Positions 1 to 10,218 of a stretch of 64,000 bases of DNA are shown piece after piece. The number at the start of each line of letters is the position of its first letter. The stretch's first letter is position 1. Below the pieces are notes generated by a model, which did no database searches, was not told the DNA's origin, and worked only from the letters and a program-made list of their open reading frames with translations. Location: positions 3,896,858 through 3,960,857 of the forward strand of contig OZ025214.1 of NCBI GenBank assembly GCA_964019055.1, in the 5' to 3' direction. This stretch comes from Anthopleura xanthogrammica. Its lineage: Eukaryota; Cnidaria; Anthozoa; Actiniaria; Actiniidae. The position numbers and the translations under genes are program-made.

Positions 1-350
1 TCTGAATCAACATATTCTAAATGCATCTTGCTGATCGAGTGGATGACGCAGGTAAACCGATCAAAGTTCAACGATGCGTGCTTCCCGCCGGTCTGTAATG
101 TCTCTTACTAATGAGTATTTCCAATCACCAATCATATCAATATTTTAGTGCGTTGATTTAAATAAGTTGAATTATTTCTTAAATTATTATTATTTTGGAT
201 CTGTTTTAGATATTGGATCTTTTTCAATTTTAATGTGCATCAGATCAAGGGATCTTGATAAAAGGAGTTTGCTTAATTAGTTATGTTGTAACTTTTGAGG
301 TTTGTCACAGTCTACAAACTATAGAGATTATGAACAATGAATATATTTGA

Positions 351-1619
351 TAAGAAATTGTCATCAATCAACTTCTTATTAATATTGAGCAAAATTTCTT
401 CAATTTGAAAAATTCAAAAACAAATCTAAGGATCTAGAGGTTCAGTTAATTTTATTTCAGTTCCTACGATGAATACGAATTAAAATGCAGCTGCAGTGCT
501 GTTACAGTATGTTACGGTGATTAAACTTTCCTTAAGTTTCTGGTATAACTAAATCAAATATGCATGATTCGCAAGCTTCTTAAAACAAAGAATTACTCAT
601 TTCTAAACTAGCCTATGAACTCTATACCACAATTCTTCATTATTCCTTGTGATTAAGGCTTGAATTCAACATGAATTATGAAAGATTCTTTTTATATCCA
701 TAAGCGTCTTGTTCTAAGTATTGACACAGGAAACAACACGATCCCCGAAAAGGAAGTAGTCGGTTATCGAGATATTTAACTTACCAATAAACGTACAACG
801 TCTCCAAGGATTCTGTGTATCACTGCTCTAGTTTTAAGCTGGTTTGGTTTGGATTGCTCACTGATTACGTACAACAGAAATCGCTGAATAAATTCAGTAG
901 TAATCGTCAAGATCCCCTTAATTCAAATATTTCAGACAAGCTTCAATATTTGGGTCGCTGATCACAACGCATCATGGCTTACTGACGTCATATCCTATAT
1001 AATTAAAGAAACAAACTACCTTTGCATAGGCATAGACCATAATGCTCTGCGGTAGTGGGTCTACCAGGTAGCAAAGCATGTCTATAGACACCTTGCAGCA
1101 CGTCGGAATGCAGATCAATTTGGAGGACAAAACAATAGGTTCCAATTCTCAGAAGATTGAAATTCTTTTTTTATTTTGTCGACCTCCAAATTGAGCTGTT
1201 TTTACGTCACATGCAAGGGGTCTATAGGACGTTTGCATGATGGCGTCATTTTACTACCACTGCCAAAATGCTTCGCAAATTTTCATTCTTATTCAAATTT
1301 GTATTTCCTCATGAGAATAGTAAGACAATTGGTGCTAATGAATTGAACAAAAGAAAGTGTGCAAGGGATTCTGGTAGTTGTAGTTAAATTAATGATGCCA
1401 TAATGTAAATGTCCTATTAGATAACGATGAAAACTGTGTAATACATGTATGACAAGATGGGTTATAGGCATTGGAATGATGACAGAGATGAGATGCTTGT
1501 GGTGGACTTATGACGTATGACTCATATCTGTCTGTCTTTTATGAAACTTCAAAGGATACTGAGGAATGAATTTGCCGTCAACAAGTTAATGTATTCATTA
1601 AAAGATCAATTAGTACCCC
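351..1619. repeat. Duplicated 3' flank of TRIM copy 1
   Basis: This stretch holds no convincing gene. From about 351 it repeats, with small indels, at about 29581-30804, where it flanks TRIM copy 7 in the same orientation, so gene and flank were duplicated as one block. On the minus strand it contains a TGACGTCA site (983-990) and, further along, a good splice donor (GGTAAGTT, about 780-788). It could therefore be the leader exon and promoter of a further gene to the left of the window; this is inference. A small inverted-repeat element sits at 1253-1385. Bases 1-350 show nothing I recognise. Confidence 0.7.
1253..1385. mobile_element. Small inverted-repeat element (ACTACNAC termini), copy 1
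   Basis: The ends are imperfect inverted repeats: ACTACCACTGCCAAAATGC on the left and, reading in from the right, ACTACAACTACCAGAATCC. Related copies occur at 30459-30590 (inside the duplicated block) and at 54736-55010, far outside the TRIM array. The separate occurrence at 54.7 kb shows it is a dispersed element. There is no coding capacity, so MITE is the best guess. Confidence 0.5.
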
Positions 1620-3360
1620 TCATTGAAAAAATTCAAGGTTCATAGTGCCATCGCCATATCCCGTGTTCTGTGCGGTATAGAATGGGTCCTGTGCGGTATA
1701 GAATGGGTCCTGTGCGGTATAGCATGGGTCCTGTGGACAGCATTCATCCGTCTGTGGCCCATATACCTCCTCTCCCCGGTCAAGACCTCCTACCTTTAGC
1801 GGCAAGTATTGTTCCTGGTACATATATTCATTAGGAAATCTCTGCCGGGCTTCCTTGTGGATATTGATTGGAGATCCCATAATATTCTTTCCGTCAACCA
1901 TTACTTGGATGCTGCACCGTCTTTGATAAGTCACGTTGAAACTATACGTGTCGTCTTTCAAGCTTTTTATCGGTAATGTATACTCAGTGCCAACCGAGGT
2001 ATATACCGCTTTGACTTCTATTCTGTCTGCCCTATATTTCAGTTTTTCACCAACGGAGTTCTTGATTTGGACAACAAACTCCAGAATCTGGCCTGGTGTT
2101 GCGTGAATAAAGCCTTGGTTCTCGACTAAATGGCCACCAATTCGTTGTGCAACAGAGCACTTCTCATAATCAACTACACAAGCATCAACAACGTTAGCAC
2201 GATTTATTAAATCCCGAAACAGATTTTCGTCAAACTCAAACCCCATTCTATCTTCTTGGCATGGATGGTTAGGGAAAGGTTTCTCAGAGAGCTGTGACAA
2301 ACGAGACGTCAGTTGTTTGGATATTGACAAGACATCACTGTTACCGCCATTTGTCAACACTTTCTCTGTAAATTCAATGGCGCTTTTCAAGCCAGTCAGG
2401 TGCATTGCAAGACCATCTTCTTGTGATGCAAGCTCTTTCATCTTTGTTGCTGCAATCTTCTGTGTTTCTTGTTTAAGCACAATTCGTTTTTCTTCCAAGA
2501 CTTTGATCTGTTGATCAATAAAATCATCGACGTCTTTTTCAGTGGCTTTTGATGTGTTCTTTACGTTTTCTTTCATCTTCTGGACTGACTTCAGAACTGT
2601 CTCGATCTTGTTCTTGGTGTTGCTTGCTCTTTCTACTTCTGTTTAAAGAGTTGTTTGTGTTGATTAGCGACGTCTTCAACGAAGCTGAACTGATGATCAC
2701 GGTGGTCAATAATGGTACAATCACGGCAAATCAATTCTTGGCAAGTATTACAGAAAAGCTTCTTGACTTCTCCTTTGTGCTTGGTACAATACAATTGTTT
2801 TTCCATGACTGGGATACCTGTGTTCTTTATCTGATCCAGTGTCATCAGTTGATGGTCTCTGGTTGCTACAAAACGCTGATGGGCCGTTGAACAAAAGTCA
2901 CACATGAACATGCAGCAGTTGGCACATCTACGAGTAGCTGTCTCTTTCATGTCACAGTTTTCGCACGTCAACTCGGTTTTGCCTCCATCTTTTTCGTCGG
3001 TCGAGTGGATGGCCAGAAGTGACAGAAGATTGTTGATCCAGAAGTTCACTTTGAGCTTCGTAACATCACTACATGTTATCTGTGAAAAATTAATGTGCAT
3101 ACTTCATCGTATAAAAGACAGCGGAGGACTTTTTTCTATTGAAAATTCCATTATTCCAAAACAACCTTACCTGCATGGACGTCTTCTCGGCATTCTGGAC
3201 AGACAACAGACGCCTTCCTTTCTCCTTTATCCAGGAGATCTTGTAAGCACTTTCTACAGTAAGTATGTAGACATGGGAGAAGGCGTGGGTCCGAGTAGTG
3301 TTCCAAACAGATTGGACACGTGACCTGTTCACCAAGCCCTTCAGATAACTTTGCAGCCAT
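1620..3360 (-). pseudogene. TRIM (RING-B-box-coiled-coil-filamin) copy 1, frameshifted
   Basis: Same two-exon plan as the intact neighbours: RING exon 3171-3360, intron 3080-3170, second exon 1620-3079. Two lesions break it. The RING exon has 4 extra bases just before the donor (CATG in plus orientation, near 3174), so the exon is 190 rather than 186 bp. Splicing at the conserved sites then reads into a stop a few codons into exon 2. A one-base deletion in a T run (2642-2644; three Ts where all other copies have four) shifts the frame again after the coiled-coil start. The C-terminal part is type B, like copies 7 and 8. It ends with a threefold 7-residue repeat (QDPFYTA-like). The 5' part resembles copy 4 (shared ITCSDV after the junction) and the 3' part copy 7 (shared LYCTKH in B-box 2), so it looks mosaic. 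Sequencing error could mimic either lesion, but two independent ones make a pseudogene likelier. Confidence 0.85.
1667..1733. repeat. 21-bp tandem repeat in the C-terminal tail of copy 1
   Basis: About three units of a 21-bp motif (TGTGCGGTATAGAATGGGTC-like) encode repeated QDPFYTA heptads. Copy 7 has only one unit at the same place, so the expansion is recent and specific to this copy. Confidence 0.8.
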
Positions 3361-5477
3361 TCTTCAAAGAAAACACAGTAGAATTTCTAAAAACTGATTT
3401 TCTTTATCTAGGTCTTTATCTTCAAGCTAGATATGTATATAGACAAAGAATGGCACTCTAGGAACTGGTTTCTTATCCTTTTCGGTCCGCCTTTATGAGT
3501 TATACATAAATAAAGCCGATCACGCATAGATTGTCACACAATAATCACGCAACGTTTGCTGTCAACTGAAGGTAAAGCGCAACGGTCAGAAAGGGTCGAA
3601 ATATATAAGAAGAAAATTAAATGCCTTACTATTTGGAAATTTAAAAAATAGCTCTTATGATCGCTATCAATGGCTCGAAGAAATATAAATTCCCTTGCAA
3701 TACACCTTTTTCATAAAGCCATATTCTTGCTTATGTATTTTAGACAAATGTTTTAATGAAATCATTACTTTCATGCAAAAGGGAATGCTAGAATTAGCAA
3801 TCTGGCCAAATTTGAGAAAAAGATCACCAAAGTCTGCAGAGCTATAAAGGTTTGAATTTTAAAGGATTGGTGTGGAAAATGCACTCCTGGACTTTTTGGC
3901 CTCGTTTTCATGTTTTTTCTAAGTTTAAAATATCAATAACTCCTTAATGATTAATGTGAGCACTTAAATACTGCATAGTTCTGCTTATTGGTAGTATTTA
4001 CTTTCATGTGGGGGTGTTTGATTATTTGTAGACATTCATTTTCTTGTTTTAGGCTAATGAGATGGCGGCCATTATGATAAAGGTCAATTGTTTTGCAAAA
4101 CACCGCAATTCTTTGTACTTTTTACTAGATCGTTTCTGAGAAAAACAGGAAATGTCACTCCAGCAACCGCTGTATTATGTATTTTTTTCGATTTTCAATA
4201 AAACTGAGATCTTGGTAAAAAGTTTGGTTGACAAATATACAAAGATAAGTTGAAATACTCCATTATTTTGTATTTCTCAGTTTAGAACAACTTCAAAATT
4301 ACCTATTTTTTAATATGATTCAATCTGGATCCATTGAAAAAATACGCTCTTTTTATGTAAATTTTTTTCTCGCAGGTGGCAGCCAGACTCGACCAAAACA
4401 AAATAAAAATGGAAAACTTGTTCATGATATTCGTGATATTTCGAAAAGAAAGCTTTAGAAAAGCTAAAAATTTATTTAATAAACTTTAAATATTTAGGTG
4501 TTACTCTTTTTTCAAACGAAAAAACCCTAAAGCTATAAATGTCTGTGGTGCATCTAGACTATCGTTCAGGTAGTTACAAGTTGATTCATGCATTCGTCTA
4601 GTTGCTTCAAATAACGTATAAAGGAATGAAAATCAAAGCGGATTTATAACTTTCGATGTTAACACGATCTCGTGTATTTTGAAAAGATAAGATTTGCAGT
4701 TAATGGTGACACGTCAGTTTCTTAATTTCCTTTTAATCTTTTCGACTTTAGTACTATAGTTAGAGTATGTTTGTACAATTTTATGCCGTTGACTCGAGCC
4801 AAGAAAGAGAACGGGAATCCGATGATAAGTATCAAGATACTAGTACTGAAGAAAGAATATTACTATTGAGAAATCCTTTCCTATGTATAATGAACTTGAC
4901 TCGATCCAAGAATGAATCGCATTCGCTGTGACATTGATGTTACAAGTAGTATTGCTGGTCTAACCATGTACTTCATTACGTACATCAACTTAATCTTGCT
5001 TCATAATGGCTTCTGCCCTAGCTTAAAAACTTTGTAAAATACTATTAAAACTATCTACAAAAAGTGATTTAAAATATCTAGTACTTACAGTTAGTTATAT
5101 TCTGAACAAAGTTTGACTGCTGTTCTCACAATGTAACGAAGAAATGCAAGCAAATCTTTGAATATCTCGCTTTGTGAAAATATACGATAAAACTGAGAAA
5201 TTAAAATACTCGACTGCGATTTATACAGGTCAGTCACCCTAGAAACCAGTCCTCTGGGCCGTGTGTACGGACCAAGATGCATTGCGCCCAGACTCACTCA
5301 GGTGAATAAAAAAATAAACTCCTTGATGTCAGTTAATTCATCACTATTGTTTCTCCTACTCTACATTTGATGTTTTAACAAGAATCTTAAAGTTTTTCCT
5401 ATTTCAAGAACATTATAAAAAAAATTTTAAATTGTCACGTTATAGGCTAAAAATGTCGTTTGCAGATTCTTCCTTTT
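3361..5477. other. Spacer between TRIM copies 1 and 2
   Basis: There is no independent gene. About 3361-3660 matches the upstream flanks of copies 4 (17037 on) and 8 (36013 on), forming a second class of 5' flank. In this class the splice acceptor appears to lie directly before the start codon (TTTGAAG then AATGG). About 3700-4200 is AT-rich and I saw no partner for it. From about 4440 to 5477 the sequence matches the 3' flanks of copies 3, 4 and 6 and, in part, the spacer after copy 4 (17.64-18.5 kb). A leader-exon candidate lies at 5089-5300. Confidence 0.6.
5089..5300 (-). promoter_or_regulatory. Candidate non-coding leader exon (class II) upstream of copy 1
   Basis: A conserved block ends, on the minus strand, in a strong splice donor (AACT then GTAAGT) at 5088/5089. 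It is repeated at 9830, 14958, 18306 and 23738. It contains a short reading frame starting MHLGPYTRPRG that stops just before the donor. That frame is interrupted in the 14.96 kb copy and altered in the 18.3 kb copy, so I do not call it a protein. Its position 1.7 kb upstream of copy 1 (and 1.3 kb upstream of copy 4 for the 18.3 kb block) fits a 5' UTR exon. This is inference. Confidence 0.35.
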
Positions 5478-7176
5478 TCAGGAGTAAAAGTTTTTCTGCT
5501 GTGCAAAACCGGAACCAAAAGAGGTTGGTCCAATTTTGGTACATTGAGTAATTCGAAAAGGACATCCTTGAATTTGTATCCCGTCGACTATGACATTTAT
5601 TTCTGCTTGTGATAAGCCATGATCAAAGCAAAAATCAAAACTGTAAGTGTTGTCCTCATGGCATTGTATATCTCGTATCTGAGTTATTATATTATTTGAT
5701 TTTGGTTGTACTGAACTGTGGGGACCAAATCCAAAATCGGATGGAGTCGGTTTCGGTGGGCCGAATAGCCCTCCTTTAACATAACCGAATGAAAGGGTTT
5801 GAGTCGGAGTGCAACAGACCCTCACGTCAATCCTGTCCTCCATGAATCTAAGTTTATCCCCAAACACATTGCTTACACAAATAACAAAGTTCAGAACCTG
5901 GCCGTGTGTAGCCGTGATGGCACCCTGATTCGGCACAAAACGGCCATTTATTGACTGTGTGACTAAGCACTGCTTGGGATCAGGAAGACTAGAATCCACA
6001 ACACTAACTTGGTGCTCTATCCAATCCCTGAATATTTTTCGATTATATTGAAGCCCCATGGCTTCCTGCTGAAGTGGTCTTTCGTTGAACTGTCTTTCAC
6101 AAAGTTGTGACAAACGAGACGTCAGTTGTTTGGATATTGACAGCACATCACTGTTACCGCCATTTGTCAACACTTTCTCTGTAAATTCAATGGCGCTTTT
6201 CAAGCCAGTCAGGTGCACTACAAGACCATCTTCTTGTGCTACAAGCTCTTTCATCTTTGTTGCTGCAATATTCTGTGTTTCTTGTTTAAGCACGATTCGT
6301 TTTTCTTCCAAGACTTTGATCTGTTGATCAATAAAATCATCGACGTCTTTTTCAGTGGCTTTTGATGTTTTCTCTACGTTTCCTTTCATCTTCTGGACTG
6401 ACTTCAGAACGGCCTCGATCTTGTTCTTGATGTTGCTTGCTCTTTCTACTTCTGTTTTAAAGAGTTGTTTGTGTTGATCAGCGACGTCTTCAACGAAGCT
6501 GAACTGATGATCACGGTGATCGATAATGGTACAATCACGACAAATCAATTCTTGGCAAGTATTACAGAAAAGCTTCTTGACTTCTCCTTTGTGCTTCTCA
6601 CAAAACAGTTGTTTTTCTATGACTGGGATACCTGTGTTCTTTATCTGATCCAGTGTCATCAGTTGATGGCCTTTGGTTGCTACAGAACGCTGATGAGCCG
6701 TTGAACAAAAGTCACACAGGAACAAGCAGCAATTGGCACATCTACGAGTAGCTGTCTCTTTCATGTCACAGTTTTCGCACGTCAACTCGGTTTTGCCGCC
6801 ATCTTTTTCCTCGGTCGAGTGGATGGCCAGAAGTGACAGAAGATTGTTGATCCAGAAGTTCACTTTGAGCTTCGTAACATCACCAGATATTATCTGTGAA
6901 AAATAAGTGTGCATGGTTTATTATTTTTGGATGCAGCTGGCTGAGGACTTTTTGTTTTTTGAAAATATTGTTGTCCAAAAGCGACTTTACCTGGACGTCT
7001 TCTCGGCATTCTGGACAGACAACAGACGCCTTCCTTTCTCCTTTAGCCAGGAGATCTTGTAAGCACTTTCTACAGCAGGTATGTAGACAGGGGAGAAGGC
7101 GTGGGTCCGAGTAGTGTTCCAAGCAGATTGGACACGTGACCTGTTCACCAAGCCCTTCAGATAACTTTGCAGCCAT
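5478..7176 (-). CDS. TRIM E3 ligase-like protein, copy 2 (type A filamin domain)
   Basis: Exons 6991-7176 and 5478-6893 join in phase to 533 residues. RING: C15, C18, C30, H32, C35, C38, C54, C57 (C3HC4). B-box 1: C101, C104, C114, C117, C122, C125, H129, H138. B-box 2: C160, H163, C172, C175, C180, C183, H188, H191. A charged helical coiled coil spans about 195-330. A filamin-type Ig domain spans about 368-512, ending in the usual GxPFRIT strand. The order is that of TRIM45-class proteins, which are RING E3 ubiquitin ligases; target and site of action cannot be told from sequence. Residues about 424-463 form an FG- and proline-rich loop that varies strongly between paralogs. Here the RING has Cys-Cys (34-35) where most copies have Tyr-Cys. 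The start is the conserved MAAKLSEG. The tail ends about 20 residues after the domain. Family assignment is firm; orthology to TRIM45 itself is not claimed. Confidence 0.9.
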
Positions 7177-8159
7177 TCTTGGTGTAAAAGAATCAGACAG
7201 TCTAGATGAAAAGAAGAAGGGGGAAAAAAAGTTAGTTCAATTCCTACACACTAAAGCCAGGTTTTTATAGCGTGTTTTCAGGAAAAAACAAACAAACAAA
7301 CAACCAATAACAACAAAACAAACCAACTAAACTAAAAATGTCTCACTCGGTAAGAACACGTAAAAAATGAAATAAAATATGTGAAAAATAAATATATAAA
7401 AAATGTAAAAAATAAAAAACTAAGACTTAAAAAGCAAGGAAAAACATGCGGGAAGCGTGTATGAAGCAAGAAGAAACGAGAAAAGTAAGAAAAGATACTT
7501 GAAACCATTTGCTAATTCAGTTCACCCTGCGAATCTTAAAATCAACGTCACACAGGGCACACGATGCCGAGGTTAAAAGGACAAGTCATCCAATACCCTG
7601 ATTTCTTGGAAATCGTCACGGCGTCTACTGAGATCGTAGAATCAATATGGATTTTCATTTTAATCTGGCTATAAACCCTGCCAGTGTCTTATCTTTACGT
7701 AAGAATACGAATAAAACACTCTTACATTTTTTCGAACAGTTTCATGCGATAGAGGAATCGGGAACGTCTCAATACAGCCACAAGAACATGATAATAATCT
7801 CATGCAAATTTCTAACAATGAAGCAAAACATCACTATACATCACTATCCATGATTTAGAACGGTTTGGATTCAGTCAATCCGCCTCGAAAGAACGTTGCA
7901 AAATAATACACGAGAATGTATAAAGTACTTGCAAAGTTAATAATGCAAGGTATAAACTGAAACGCTGATAATGTTGCAGAGAAACTCTTGGTAGACATGT
8001 TAGACGCTGAATCCAAACGATTTCACTGAGTCAATATTCGTTCAAAGAAGAGATGGATTTTACGAAAATACTCCAACCTTTTTGTACGAAATTTCCAACA
8101 AATAATGAAATATTTACTATAGAAATATATACAATAACTTTAGTCAGTAATAGGTTTAC

Positions 8160-8282
8160 CTGTTTCCTCTTACAAGCGATAATGGTCTTTGTATTCCTTC
8201 TTCTCCTTCACTCAAGTCGGGTGGTTCGCCTGGATATAACCCATGATGCATTGCGGTCATTATATAATTATCAGTAACGTCA
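8160..8282 (-). promoter_or_regulatory. Class I promoter module and leader exon, TRIM copy 2
   Basis: Minus-strand order: CRE-like site (8275-8282, one base off TGACGTCA), TATATAA (8260-8266), Staf/ZNF143-like CCCATGATGCATTGCGG (8240-8256 as written on plus), then a candidate 5' exon ending in donor ACAG|GTAAAC (exon edge 8160). A matching pyrimidine-rich acceptor lies just upstream of the RING exon. The same module recurs before copies 3, 5, 6, 7 and 9. Confidence 0.45.
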
Positions 8283-8902
8283 TATCCTAGCAGTGCTGCC
8301 TTGACGACGACATCAGTTTCGACTTTCGATAAAAAAGGTTAAAACAAAAGAACTCATTCTCTTGAGGATTGAAATCATTTGATGTTAATATTTTTTCATT
8401 AATTCCTCTCCCAGGTTGGGAATTAGTGCAAAGGGTATATAGACGAAAACAGGAAAGGACTGTAAAAAGTTTACCGGGACTGCATTTAGTTCACCCATGG
8501 AAATTTGACCGGGGGGGGGGGGGTAAGTGAAACGTTTTTCAGTGCTTATCTTTCGTATGAATATTCATATCAAACTTTAGACATTCGCAATGTAATTGTT
8601 GATTATTTCATTTTATGTCATAAAGATGACTTGCGCAAGGTTCTCAGACGCAATATGAATTTTTCTTTGAATACTTGCATTACTGACCTTAGTCCTTAGG
8701 CCCATAATATTAATTGAATTTTAAAATGATAGTACTCAATCTTATACCTGAACTTCTTCTCAACATATTTTAATCAATGAAAGAAACAAATTAAAATAAT
8801 CTTCCATAGACCATAATGTTCTGCGGTAGTAGTGGGTCAACCAGATAGCAAAGCGTGTCTAAACAACACATACTATTACTGAAAAATATATACGACTGCC
8901 CC

Positions 8903-8992
8903 AATCTCGTCACCCAGAGCCCACATTCCTCTTGGTCAGCACAGCGTTTCTCGGTGCTGACCATGAGGAACGTGGGCTCTGGGTACGAGATT
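8903..8992. mobile_element. Foldback (hairpin) element, copy 1
   Basis: A ~38-bp arm starting AATCTCGTCACCCAGAGCCC is answered by its reverse complement ending GGGCTCTGGGTACGAGATT, with a ~14-base loop. Related hairpins sit at equivalent spacer positions near 14025-14116 and 22807-22900. It is a non-coding MITE-like element that spread here by block duplication. Confidence 0.7.
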
Positions 8993-9829
8993 GATGCCTG
9001 CCACTTCTGTTCATGTTTTCAGCGGAGCCGCAAGGGATACTGGGAATGAATTTGTCCAACGAGCAAATGTTTCACTAAAAGCTCGCAGGCACCCATGTGG
9101 CTTTGCGGGCACAAAATCAAGCGAGCTTACAAATAAGCAATAAAACAAACAGACAAACAAACATGTACAATTTAAAATTAAGACAAAAAAGCTTTAGAAA
9201 AGCTAAAAATTTATTTAAGAAACTTTAAATATTTAGTTTTTACTCTTTTTTCAAACGAAAAAAACCTAAAGCTATAAATGTCTGTGGTGCATCTAGACTA
9301 TCGTTCAGGTAGTTTCAAGATGATTCATGCATTATTCGTCTCGTTGCTTCAAATAACGTGTAAAGGAATGAAAATCAAAGCGGATTTATAACTTTCAATG
9401 TTAACACGATCTCATGTATTTTGAAAAGATAAGATTTGCAGTTAATGGTGACACGTCAGTTTCTTAATTTCCTTTTAATCTTTTCGACTTTAGTATTATA
9501 GTTAGAGTATGTTTTTACAATTTCATGCCGTTGACTCCAGCCAAGAAAGAGAACGGAAAACCGATGATGAGTATCAAGATACAGCCCTGAAGAAAGAATA
9601 TTACTACTGAGAAATCCTTTCCTATGTATAATGAACTTGACTCGATCCAAGAATGAACCGAATTCACTGTGACATTGATATTACAAGTAGTATTGCTGGT
9701 CTAACCATGTACTTCATTACGTACATCAACTTAATTTTGCTTCATAATGGCTTCTGCCCTAACTTTTAAACTTTGTAAAATACTATTAAAACTATCTACA
9801 AAAAGCGATTTAAAATATCTAGTACTTAC

Positions 9830-10040
9830 AGTTAGTTATATTCTGAACAAAGTTTGACTGCTGTTCTCACGATGTAACGAAGAAATGCAAGCAAATCTTT
9901 GAATATCTCGCTTTGTGAAAATATACGATAAAACTGAGAAATTAAAATACTCGACTGCGATTTATACAGGTCAGTCACCCTAGAAACCAGTCCTCTGGGC
10001 CGTGTGTACGGACCAAGATGCATTGCGCCCAGACTCTCTC
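9830..10040 (-). promoter_or_regulatory. Candidate class II leader exon between copies 2 and 3
   Basis: Near-identical to the block at 5089-5300, with the GTAAGT donor at 9829/9830 and a Staf-like ATGCATTGCG motif at its 5' end. It lies upstream of copy 2, which also has a class I leader at 8160, so copy 2 could have alternative first exons. The internal 63-codon frame ends just before the donor. Confidence 0.3.
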
Positions 10041-10218
10041 ATGTGAATAAAAAAATAAACTCGTTGATATCAGTTAATGCATCACTATTGTTTCTCCTAC
10101 TCTACATTTGATGTTTTAACAAAAATCTTAAAGTTTTTCCTATTTCAAGAACATTTAAAAAAAAAAATTAAATTGTCACGTTATAGGCTAAAAATGTCGT
10201 TTGCAGATTCTTCCTTTT

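Larger units (their letters stand above)
7177..10218. other. Spacer between TRIM copies 2 and 3
   Basis: About 7177-8850 is the class I upstream flank (shared with copies 3, 5, 6 and partly 7 and 9). It lacks the ~365-bp insertion that copies 3, 5 and 6 carry, so near 7361-7370 it shows the empty site. About 8720-8770 contains a decayed stretch of a TRIM RING-exon donor region. A foldback element lies at 8903-8992. From about 8996 to 10218 the sequence is part of the near-identical block shared with 22.9-24.1 kb. A run of 12 or more Gs sits near 8510-8521. Confidence 0.65.

Noticed and set aside
6085..6704. Plus-strand open frames of about 80 residues opposite each TRIM second exon (for example 6085-6327, 6465-6704 and their repeats)
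   Set aside because: They are antisense mirrors of the conserved coding sequence, recur only because the TRIM exon recurs, and match no domain.
8053..8277. 74-residue plus-strand frame repeated at 21953
   Set aside because: Overlaps the minus-strand promoter/leader module; hydrophobic composition follows AT-rich sequence; not conserved in the other flanks.
9832..10023. 63-residue minus-strand frame (MHLGPYTRPRG...) repeated in spacers
   Set aside because: Broken by a stop in the 14.96 kb copy and altered at 18.3 kb; better explained as an untranslated leader exon or neutral spacer.
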